This document shows positions 42,372 through 49,696 of a stretch of DNA of 64,000 nucleotides, one piece after another. The DNA comes from an uncultured Acidimicrobiales bacterium. GTDB lineage: Bacteria; Actinomycetota; Acidimicrobiia; Acidimicrobiales; SZUA-35. The stretch spans positions 62,001 to 126,000 of the forward strand of contig CALAJQ010000007.1 in assembly GCA_937922785.1 (NCBI GenBank). Reading direction: 5' to 3'. A program made the translations under genes and the position numbers. Below the pieces are notes generated by a model. That model made no database searches, had not been told where the DNA came from, and was given only the letters and a program-made list of their open reading frames with translations. Positions within the stretch are counted from its first letter, which is position 1. Each line of letters starts with the position of its first letter.

Positions 42372-44261
42372 ATGCGAAACCAACTCACTCGTGTGCTCTG
42401 TGTATTAACACTAGTAGCGGCAACTTTAGGACTCGGGATTCAACCAGCTAGTTCTGCTGGCGCGCCGGAAACGGCTCGGGTCGAGATCACCGGCAGAGGC
42501 TGGGGTCACGGTCGAGGCCTTGGCCAATACGGCGCCTATGGCTATGCGCAGAACTACGGCTGGACATCAGCTCAGATTCTGGACCACTTCTATGGTGGAA
42601 CTGTTGCTGGTCAAGCGCCAGCTAACGGCACAGTCGATCCAGAAGCGATTCGGGTAGAGATGCGCTACATGCGTGGCTTCTCAACAACTGTCGAACTAGG
42701 TGAAGGTTCAATCCTGCTCCGAGGTCTAGGTGATGAGAACCTTGGTGTTATTTCTGAAGGCGCTGTACGCCTTACCCACTCCGGTGGTCAGTTCTGGGTC
42801 TTCATTTCAGATCACTGTGACGGCGAGTTCACAAACGTGGGTGCCATCTCGGGTCACGGAACCGTTCGTATCCTCGCTGACAGCGCAGCTGAAGGTCCCG
42901 CAGCTGACGGACCCGAGGGCTTGTTAGCGGTTTGTCGCTCCGGAGTCTCAGCCAACTGGTACGACGGAGAGATTCAGTCGACCGTCCACAAGGGAATTCA
43001 GCGAACGGTCAACTCTGTATCGATCGAACAGTATCTGCGTGGCGTGGTACCAAAAGAATCGCCGTCCTCATGGCCTTTGCCAGCCCTTGAAGCCCAAGCA
43101 GTCGCGGCACGGTCCTACGCTTTGGCCGGCGACACTCGTCAGCTTCCATACGCCGACACCTGCGAAACAACCCTTTGTCAGGTTTATGGCGGTCGCTACG
43201 CCCGCAACACTTCTGGCGAATTCTTCACCCAGTCTGACCCCCGCACCGATGCGGCGATCGAGGCGACTGCCGGAATTGTCCGCCTAACTGCTTCTGGCAC
43301 TGTGGCTCGCACTGAGTTCTCTTCAAGTACCGGGGGCTACACCACCGGTGGAGCTTTCGGCGCAGTTATAGACAAGGGGGATGCCATCGAAGCTAATCCG
43401 AACCGCAACTGGACAGTCTCAGTTGATGTGTCTGCCCTGGAACGCAAGTTCAATAAGGGTCGGCTGCTCGATCTCGAAGTAACAGCTCGCAACGGTCTAG
43501 GTCCGGACGGCGGGCGAGTTACTGAGATTGAATTCCGGTTCGAGGGTGGCACCGTCACTCAGACTGGTTGGAAGGCTCGAACTACCTTGGGCCTCAAGAG
43601 CGACTGGTTCGTCGTTGGCGACATCGATCGCTTTCAGCCGAACGAAGTAGCAAACTTCGTTGACTCCGCCTACCAGGTGTTCACCGGCCGCTCCGCAACT
43701 GCGGCCGAGCGAGATCAGTGGACGATCCACCTGGCTCAGAACGACCGGCTTGATCTGACTACCCAGCTCGCCTATTCCCCTGAATACGCAGGCCAGATGA
43801 TTGATGATCTGTACTTGCGTGCTTTAGGCCGCAAAGCTGACGCTGAGGGAAAGGCCTATTGGATGGAGCTGCTTTCCAACGGAACGCGGATTGACTACAT
43901 GGGTGTGCTCTTCTATGGCTCGCAGGAATACTTCAATGCTGCAGGCTCATCGGAGAACTACGTTTCAACTCTCTACCGTGACCTTCTAGGCCGAGAGCCT
44001 GAAGCAAAGGGCCTGGCATACTGGTCCGACCTGCTAGATCGTGGCATCGCCCGACCTGATGATGTGGCTTCAGGCTTCTATGTCGCCAAGGAATCTCGCA
44101 ACGTTCGAGCGGCGCTAATCCACGCCAAGATCATCGGCACTGAGGCCGATGCCCCCACAGTCAACTACTGGAGCGAGCGGCTGCTGGCAGTCGATGACAT
44201 TGTCATCTCAGCCGAGCTTGCAGCTTCAGAGGTTTACTATGTGAAAGTTAACCAGCCCTAG
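42372..44261 (+). CDS. SpoIID/LytB-domain protein with DUF4214 tail
   Basis: 629 residues. Signal peptide about 1-29. The SpoIID domain spans about 35-400: GRGWGHGRGLGQYGAYGYA, VEQYLRGVVPKESP with the catalytic Glu, LEAQAVAARSYAL, TLCQVYGG and EFSSSTGGYTTGG. SpoIID-type proteins are lytic transglycosylases that act with amidases on peptidoglycan. Residues 425-629 are four DUF4214 units very like those of the amidase encoded just upstream. The pair is probably one functional unit in wall remodelling. The 114-base gap before it holds TATACA at about 42340 and no ribosome site better than GGGGATGT. Confidence 0.85.
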   Translation: MRNQLTRVLCVLTLVAATLGLGIQPASSAGAPETARVEITGRGWGHGRGLGQYGAYGYAQNYGWTSAQILDHFYGGTVAGQAPANGTVDPEAIRVEMRYMRGFSTTVELGEGSILLRGLGDENLGVISEGAVRLTHSGGQFWVFISDHCDGEFTNVGAISGHGTVRILADSAAEGPAADGPEGLLAVCRSGVSANWYDGEIQSTVHKGIQRTVNSVSIEQYLRGVVPKESPSSWPLPALEAQAVAARSYALAGDTRQLPYADTCETTLCQVYGGRYARNTSGEFFTQSDPRTDAAIEATAGIVRLTASGTVARTEFSSSTGGYTTGGAFGAVIDKGDAIEANPNRNWTVSVDVSALERKFNKGRLLDLEVTARNGLGPDGGRVTEIEFRFEGGTVTQTGWKARTTLGLKSDWFVVGDIDRFQPNEVANFVDSAYQVFTGRSATAAERDQWTIHLAQNDRLDLTTQLAYSPEYAGQMIDDLYLRALGRKADAEGKAYWMELLSNGTRIDYMGVLFYGSQEYFNAAGSSENYVSTLYRDLLGREPEAKGLAYWSDLLDRGIARPDDVASGFYVAKESRNVRAALIHAKIIGTEADAPTVNYWSERLLAVDDIVISAELAASEVYYVKVNQP

Positions 44262-44281
44262 ATGGCCCCAGTTTGGCCATC
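44261..44281 (+). other. stem-loop between the SpoIID and Wzm genes
   Basis: GATGGCC and GGCCATC pair perfectly around CCAGTTT directly after the SpoIID stop. No T run follows, so it is more likely an mRNA end stabiliser or weak terminator than a full intrinsic terminator. Confidence 0.4.
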
Positions 44282-44289
44282 ATGGGGGT

Positions 44290-44295
44290 TAATCT
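44290..44295 (+). promoter_or_regulatory. -10 box of the Wzm-like gene (leaderless type)
   Basis: TAATCT ends six bases before GTG at 44302, just after the stem-loop. It would start the exporter operon. Confidence 0.45.
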
Positions 44296-44301
44296 CTCGG
44301 A

Positions 44302-45255
44302 GTGACTGCACAGTCTCCCCGTGAGATCCCCCCTCTTCTCGAAAACGGCTCCAGGCCTCCAGGACTAATTCCTCGTGTCAAAGACATTTGGGCTTATCGA
44401 GACCTTCTGGCGAACCTCGTCCGGCGTGAGCTCAAGGTTAAATACAAGAATAGTTTCTTAGGATTCTTGTGGACGCTGTTGAATCCGCTGCTGTATCTGG
44501 TCGTGTTCTCCATCGTCTTCACGAAAATTCTGAAAGACGGCGCCCCCCGTTTCGGATTGTTGTTGTTGTCAGCTCTGTTGGCCTTCAACTTGTTTTCTGT
44601 CGGGCTGACCGCAGCAACAACCGCAATAACCGCCAACGGCGCACTGGTTCAAAAGGTTTGGTTTCCGCGCGAGATTCTGCCAATAGCGGCAATTCTCGCG
44701 AACCTGATTACGTTCTTCTTCCAGGGCACGGTACTGATTGCCGGGTTGGCGTTTTACCAACAGTCGCCTGACTGGGGAATGCTGTGGCTCCTGCTTCCGG
44801 CTCTCGCGGTCGTGCTGCTTTTGGCCACGGGCTTGGGTCTGCTGTTGGCAGCGCTCAATGTCTATTTCAGGGACGTCCAGCATTTTCTGGAATTGGGGTT
44901 GTTGACTCTGTTTTGGCTGACGCCGGTTGTCTACCCATATAGCTTTGCCGCCGGAGCAATACGTGATGCTTACGGTGACGGGGGAGAGCGGCTCTTGCTG
45001 CTGAACCCTCTGATCCCGGTCATAGCAACTTTCAAAAGAGTCCTTTACAACCCCAACAACTTTGCGCTTGATGAAAACTCGCCAGCAGACGCTATAGATC
45101 TGTTGGGCGAAGGCGGCCAGTTCGAGTTCTTAATGCGGCCAAATGCTTGGTACTTGCAAAACCTGGCAGTTTCGGGCGCCGTCGGCGTTGCCTTATTGCT
45201 GATCGGGTTAAAGGTATTCAGCCGCCTTGAAGCCAATTTTGGAGAACAGATTTGA
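44302..45255 (+). CDS. wzm: polysaccharide ABC exporter permease (Wzm-like)
   Basis: 317 residues of an ABC-2 permease. After a soluble start (PRVKDIWAYRDLLANLVRRELKVKYKNSFLGFLWTLLNPLL, the family's opening), six membrane segments follow, with VYFRDVQHFLELGLLTLFWLTPVVYPY characteristic of O-antigen and teichoic acid exporters. A 60-residue loop before the last helix (NNFALDENSPADAIDL) is longer than in most homologues. It forms the channel for lipid-linked polysaccharide, powered by the Wzt-like ATPase encoded two genes downstream. The stop overlaps the next TTG start (TTGA). Confidence 0.9.
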   Translation: MTAQSPREIPPLLENGSRPPGLIPRVKDIWAYRDLLANLVRRELKVKYKNSFLGFLWTLLNPLLYLVVFSIVFTKILKDGAPRFGLLLLSALLAFNLFSVGLTAATTAITANGALVQKVWFPREILPIAAILANLITFFFQGTVLIAGLAFYQQSPDWGMLWLLLPALAVVLLLATGLGLLLAALNVYFRDVQHFLELGLLTLFWLTPVVYPYSFAAGAIRDAYGDGGERLLLLNPLIPVIATFKRVLYNPNNFALDENSPADAIDLLGEGGQFEFLMRPNAWYLQNLAVSGAVGVALLLIGLKVFSRLEANFGEQI

Positions 45256-46460
45256 CTCCCAAACCCAACACGATTGGGCTGGTTCCACCTAGGTATGGTC
45301 CCGACGTAGTCGGTGGAGCTGAGGCAGTAATAGCCGAACTCGCTGCCGGTTTAGTCGAGCGTGGCTGGCCAGTCGAAATCTTGACCACCTGTGCACGAGA
45401 TCATGTGACCTGGGACAACGAATATAAACCCGGAGTCAGTACCGAGAGTTACGGCGATGGGGAACTGGTGGTTCGCCGGTTCGAGACCTTTACTGACACC
45501 AAGGGAAAGCACCGTCAATCCATTGGCAATCGTATTCTGATGGGTGAAAGTGTCTCCATTGCCGAGCAACAACTCTGGGTGAATGACTCGCTGCGAGTTC
45601 CTGATCTTTGGCACTTCGTCTCAGACAACTCAGACAGCTATCGGGCTCTAGTATTTGCGCCGTATATGTTCTGGACGACCTTCGCAGTAGGACAGATCGC
45701 TCCAGACCGAACAATCATCATGCCTTGTCTCCATGACGAACTCCCTGCCCGATTGGAGCTGTTTCAGCCCATGATTTCTGGAGCCAGAGGCATCTGGTTC
45801 CTGGCCGATCCAGAGGCCGAGTTGGCCGAAAGTATCTTCACGTTGCCGAGACGAAATGCGGTCGTAGGCGCGGGAATCGATATTCCGGAGAACTACGACG
45901 GCCAGGCTTTCAAATCCAAGTTCAACATCGTGGGGCCTTATCTGTACTACGCAGGACGTCGTGAATGGGGCAAGGGTTGGCTTGAGTTGTTGGGCGCTTT
46001 TGAGACGTACTGCGCGACCGGCGGCGCCGACCTTACGCTAGTCACCTCAGGCGCTGGCGATCCCGACGTGCCGCCGATCCTGGCCGACAGGGTGATCGAC
46101 GTTGGCTTTATCTCTACCGAAGATCGCAACAACGCAATGGCTGGCGCATCGGCTTACGTGCAACCCTCGGCTTTGGAGAGCTTTAGTCGCACTGTGCTCG
46201 AAGCTTGGTTAGCGAAGACCCCGGTCATTGCCAATTCAGGTTCAGCAGTTGTGTCCTGGCATGTTGAGAATTCGGGCGCCGGGCTACTGTATGACTCGGT
46301 CGAAGAGTTGATTGGTTACCTCCATTGGATTGCTGACAATCCAGCAAACGCCGAGACTTTGGCCGAAGGCGGAGCGGCCTATGTTTTATCGAAGTACCAG
46401 TGGCCTGATGTACTGGATCGAATCGAGCAAAGCCTGAACGACTGGACCACTGCGCAATGA
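45252..46460 (+). CDS. GT4 family glycosyltransferase
   Basis: 402 residues. GT-B fold: PPRYGPDVVGGAEAVIAELAAGLVERGW near the N terminus, a donor-side block YYAGRREWGKGWLELLGAFE near 234, and SALESFSRTVLEAWLAKTPVIAN with the EX7E motif near 310-330. It transfers an activated sugar to the growing chain in the cytoplasm; sugar and linkage are unknown. Sits inside the exporter operon with four-base overlaps on both sides. Confidence 0.85.
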   Translation: MTPKPNTIGLVPPRYGPDVVGGAEAVIAELAAGLVERGWPVEILTTCARDHVTWDNEYKPGVSTESYGDGELVVRRFETFTDTKGKHRQSIGNRILMGESVSIAEQQLWVNDSLRVPDLWHFVSDNSDSYRALVFAPYMFWTTFAVGQIAPDRTIIMPCLHDELPARLELFQPMISGARGIWFLADPEAELAESIFTLPRRNAVVGAGIDIPENYDGQAFKSKFNIVGPYLYYAGRREWGKGWLELLGAFETYCATGGADLTLVTSGAGDPDVPPILADRVIDVGFISTEDRNNAMAGASAYVQPSALESFSRTVLEAWLAKTPVIANSGSAVVSWHVENSGAGLLYDSVEELIGYLHWIADNPANAETLAEGGAAYVLSKYQWPDVLDRIEQSLNDWTTAQ

Positions 46461-47764
46461 AGACGCTGATGGTTACTCCCTACGCTCCCTATCGAGATGG
46501 CATCGCGGTGTATGCCATTCAAGAAGTTCGCCAACTTAGGGCCGCAGGCGAGGACGTCGAAGTACTTTCGCCATTGCCTAGCGCCGCTCACCATCACATT
46601 GGACTCGGGGGGCCAAAGGGCTTCGCCCGACTGCTTCGACTGGTCGATGGTTATGACCGAGTGATCATCCAGCTATACCCCGAGATCGTGCTCGGAGCGT
46701 GTCATAACTTCGTTGAACGGGCAGCGTCTTGGACCGCCCTTGCCGCTGTATGCAGTAAACGGCCAACGGAGCTGCGAGTGCACGAGATTGCGTACCCAGC
46801 GGTACTCAAGCATGCAATCGAACGTAAGGCGGCGCGAGCAGCAATGGAAGCCGCAGAGGTCGTGAGCGTCCATACTCCGCCTGAGGCGACTCAGCTGAAA
46901 GAGGCGTTTGGTGTTGAGGCGAAGATTGTTGATCACGGCAGCCACTTTCGGAAACGGGCCACGATGTCCAAAAGCGAAGCCCGGCTCGAACTTGGCCTAG
47001 ATCCTACCGAGCACATCTTTTTGGCGATTGGTTTCCTCCAAGATCACAAGGGGTTTGACCGGGCGATCACGGCCTTTGATGTGTCCGCAGTGGAGAATGC
47101 AAGTCTCCATGTGGTTGGTTCAGTCAGGGTCGAAGTTCCAGAGCTGATGGACTATGCGGCAAAGTTAGAAGTCCTCGCAGAATCGGTCCCACGAGCTCAC
47201 CTTCATCGGCGTTACGTTGGCGACGACGAGTTCGACCGTTGGATTGTGGCCTGTGACACGGTGGTTCTTCCTTATCGAGAGATCTGGTCATCGGGAGTGT
47301 TGGAACGGGCCAAGGTATATAACCGGCCGGTAATCGCGGCCCGGGTCGGTGGCCTGGCCGATCAGATCGCCGTTGGGTCAGAGTTATTTAGCAACGACAC
47401 AGAACTGGCAGCGGCCATGAGGCAACGTGTCAGTCGTGCTGTCGGCAATGATCAAACCGAAGGCACTGTTGTAGAAAGCATCGACATGAACGAGTCAAGC
47501 GCTACTGAGCGGAACGAGATCGAGGCTGAGATCCGGCGGAGTCTGGGCATAAGGCCAACAGCGCCGGCCGCCAAGAAGAACTTTAATCGGGGAGCGGCAC
47601 TTTCCATGGCGCCTGCTGATTCACACCGGCCCGGGATCGGCCAATTGAAGCGTATGGTCCAGGCGGCAACGGCATGGCAAATCCGGCCCCTAGTCGAGCG
47701 CATTAACGCCCTCGAGGCGTCTGTAGCTGAGGCGTTCGAACGCCTTGAACGAGACGACAACTAG
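46457..47764 (+). CDS. glycosyltransferase (GT4-like)
   Basis: 435 residues. N-terminal TPYAPYRDGIAVYAIQEVRQL, donor-site lead IGFLQDHKGFDRAITAFD near 195, and VLPYREIWSSGVLERAKVYNRPVIAARVGGLAD near 275-305, where the usual second Glu motif reads SGVLERA. About 80 extra residues at the C terminus end in a short coiled coil (LVERINALEASVAEAFERLERDD). This tail may dock the enzyme to the exporter or another transferase. It overlaps the upstream GT gene by four bases. Confidence 0.8.
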   Translation: MKTLMVTPYAPYRDGIAVYAIQEVRQLRAAGEDVEVLSPLPSAAHHHIGLGGPKGFARLLRLVDGYDRVIIQLYPEIVLGACHNFVERAASWTALAAVCSKRPTELRVHEIAYPAVLKHAIERKAARAAMEAAEVVSVHTPPEATQLKEAFGVEAKIVDHGSHFRKRATMSKSEARLELGLDPTEHIFLAIGFLQDHKGFDRAITAFDVSAVENASLHVVGSVRVEVPELMDYAAKLEVLAESVPRAHLHRRYVGDDEFDRWIVACDTVVLPYREIWSSGVLERAKVYNRPVIAARVGGLADQIAVGSELFSNDTELAAAMRQRVSRAVGNDQTEGTVVESIDMNESSATERNEIEAEIRRSLGIRPTAPAAKKNFNRGAALSMAPADSHRPGIGQLKRMVQAATAWQIRPLVERINALEASVAEAFERLERDDN

Positions 47765-47767
47765 GGT
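47762..47767 (+). promoter_or_regulatory. possible -10 box of the Wzt-like gene
   Basis: TAGGGT ends six bases before GTG 47774 and begins with the stop codon of the upstream gene; an internal promoter is possible. Confidence 0.3.
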
Positions 47768-47773
47768 TATGCC

Positions 47774-49039
47774 GTGAGCGCAGAACTGTCGGCAATTGAA
47801 GTCGAACAAGTAACAAAGGCCTTTCGCGTCCACAGCGAACCATCGAAGACTCTCAAAGAGAGAATGCTGTCGCTTCACAAGTCGAAAGCAAATGACTTTT
47901 TCGCGCTTAAGGGCGTAAATTTCGACGTCAAGGTCGGAGAAACTGTGGGCATTTTGGGCCACAACGGAAGCGGTAAGTCAACGTTGTTAAAGACCATCGC
48001 TGGCACGCTGCGCCCAACCGATGGTCTGGTACGCGTCCGTGGCCGCCTTTCGGCCTTGCTGGAACTTGGAGCGGGCTTCCACCCGGATCTAACGGGTCGG
48101 GAGAACATCTTTCTCAACGGCTCAATCCTTGGCTTCTCCAAAGAACACATGGTCGAGATCTTTGACGACATCGTGGAGTTCTCAGAGCTAGATGACTTCA
48201 TCGACCAACAGGTCAAGTACTACAGCTCTGGGATGTATGCCCGTCTTGGGTTTGCAGTTGCAGTCAACCTCGAACCCGACGTTCTGCTTATTGACGAGGT
48301 CCTGGCCGTTGGCGACGAGGCGTTCCAACGCAAGTGTTTCGAGCGTGTTCGCGGGTTTCAGGAGGCCGGACGGACGATCTTGCTTGTCACCCATTCACCT
48401 GAACAGGTCCGACGGCTCTGTGATCGGGTCGTGGTATTGGACCATGGTCGGATGATCTACCTGGGCGAGGTCAACAAAGGGGTAGCGACCTACCGCCGGT
48501 CCTTGGCCGAAAAAGGTCATGAAATTCCTGACGATATTCAGGGAATGATCGAGGCCGATGAAACCACTTCGACGGTGCGTTTCGTGGAAACCTTTGTGTC
48601 CCCACCTCCAGACGGGCGCGAGAACCACATGCCGGGCGACCAGATTTGCATTGGGGCACGATTTGAAGCTGACGAGGCCGTAGAACTCAGGTTCCGTTTG
48701 CAGCTCCATTCCCACGACGGCATGCAGATGATGAACGTGTCAAACTTTGACATCAGCCAAACTGATGTAGGCGTAGGCGCCGGAACCACCAATGTTGTGC
48801 AGTTTGTCATCAATAACCTGCCTCTAATGGATGGCCAGTATCTGATCACGCTTGTTCTAAGCGACACAATGGACACCTACGAACACGATCGCAGTCAACA
48901 GGAAATGATGTTCAGCGTTGTGAGCGGCCGGACCGTGACAGGGCGAGTCGATTTTGATCTGCATTTGGAAACCGATTTGGAACATGAACGCGCTGTGGCG
49001 GTTGAAGCAGTCCCTGAAGCCCAACCTGAAGCCAGCTAG
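47774..49039 (+). CDS. wzt: polysaccharide ABC exporter ATPase with C-terminal domain (Wzt-like)
   Basis: 421 residues. ATPase domain 1-245: Walker A GHNGSGKST near 62-70, signature YSSGMYARL near 150, Walker B VLLIDEVLAVGD near 172, and the switch His in VTHSPEQ. Residues 265-405 are a beta-rich domain (FVSPPPDGRENHMPGD, LRFRLQLHSHDGMQMMN, GQYLITLVLSD) like the carbohydrate-binding C terminus of Wzt in O9a-type systems, which recognises the capped non-reducing end before export. It pairs with the permease at 44302. The tail after 400 is acidic. The next gene begins on the base after its stop. Confidence 0.9.
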   Translation: MSAELSAIEVEQVTKAFRVHSEPSKTLKERMLSLHKSKANDFFALKGVNFDVKVGETVGILGHNGSGKSTLLKTIAGTLRPTDGLVRVRGRLSALLELGAGFHPDLTGRENIFLNGSILGFSKEHMVEIFDDIVEFSELDDFIDQQVKYYSSGMYARLGFAVAVNLEPDVLLIDEVLAVGDEAFQRKCFERVRGFQEAGRTILLVTHSPEQVRRLCDRVVVLDHGRMIYLGEVNKGVATYRRSLAEKGHEIPDDIQGMIEADETTSTVRFVETFVSPPPDGRENHMPGDQICIGARFEADEAVELRFRLQLHSHDGMQMMNVSNFDISQTDVGVGAGTTNVVQFVINNLPLMDGQYLITLVLSDTMDTYEHDRSQQEMMFSVVSGRTVTGRVDFDLHLETDLEHERAVAVEAVPEAQPEAS

Positions 49040-49696
49040 ATGACCTCGTTACGTTCGCGGTTACTGGCGGAGTTCGTCGGGACGGCCTTCTTGCTTATGG
49101 GCGTCGTCGGCTCAGGAATCATGGCTGAGAAACTCACAGATGACGTCGGCCTGCAACTGTTTCAGAACGCCTTCGCCACAGCGGGAGTGTTAGTTGCCAT
49201 AATTGTGGCGTTTGCTGCGGTATCAGGCGCACACTTCAACCCGGTAGTTACTTTGGCCGACTGGGCATTTGGCAATATTTCGCTAAATGATGCACTGGCT
49301 TATGTGTGTGTTCAGATCGGGGGTGGAGCGCTGGGCGTCATCTGCGCAAACATCATGTTCGAGCTCGATCCCATCAACTTCTCTACCAAGGACCGGTCGT
49401 CGTCGGCAGAGGTGTTTTCGGAGGTAATCGCCACGATTGGATTGTTGGTGGTCATCTTTGCAACCGTCCGTGGTGGGAATGCAAAGCTGGTGGCGTTCTC
49501 GGTTGCTGGCTACATCGCCGGGGCCTATTACTTCACGGCTTCGACTTCGTTTGCCAACCCTGCGGTCACAATCGCCCGCACTTTGTCAGATACTTTCGCC
49601 GGAATCGCTCCAGGGTCGGCACCGCTTTTTGTTGCTGCCCAGTTAGCCGGTGCAGTGGTCGCGATCTTTCTGGTTCGCGAGATCTACCCGGAGTAG
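49040..49696 (+). CDS. MIP family channel, AqpS-like
   Basis: 218 residues, six membrane helices plus two half-helices. The two asparagine motifs are HFNPVVT near residue 66 and FANPAVT near 173; the second is followed by IARTLSDTFAGI. TSTSFANPAVTIARTL is the pattern of AqpS, the channel found in arsenic resistance operons of some bacteria. No ars gene is here. Instead it starts directly after wzt with no spacing, so it is co-transcribed with the exporter. Substrate may be glycerol, water or an uncharged metalloid acid. Confidence 0.85.
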   Translation: MTSLRSRLLAEFVGTAFLLMGVVGSGIMAEKLTDDVGLQLFQNAFATAGVLVAIIVAFAAVSGAHFNPVVTLADWAFGNISLNDALAYVCVQIGGGALGVICANIMFELDPINFSTKDRSSSAEVFSEVIATIGLLVVIFATVRGGNAKLVAFSVAGYIAGAYYFTASTSFANPAVTIARTLSDTFAGIAPGSAPLFVAAQLAGAVVAIFLVREIYPE

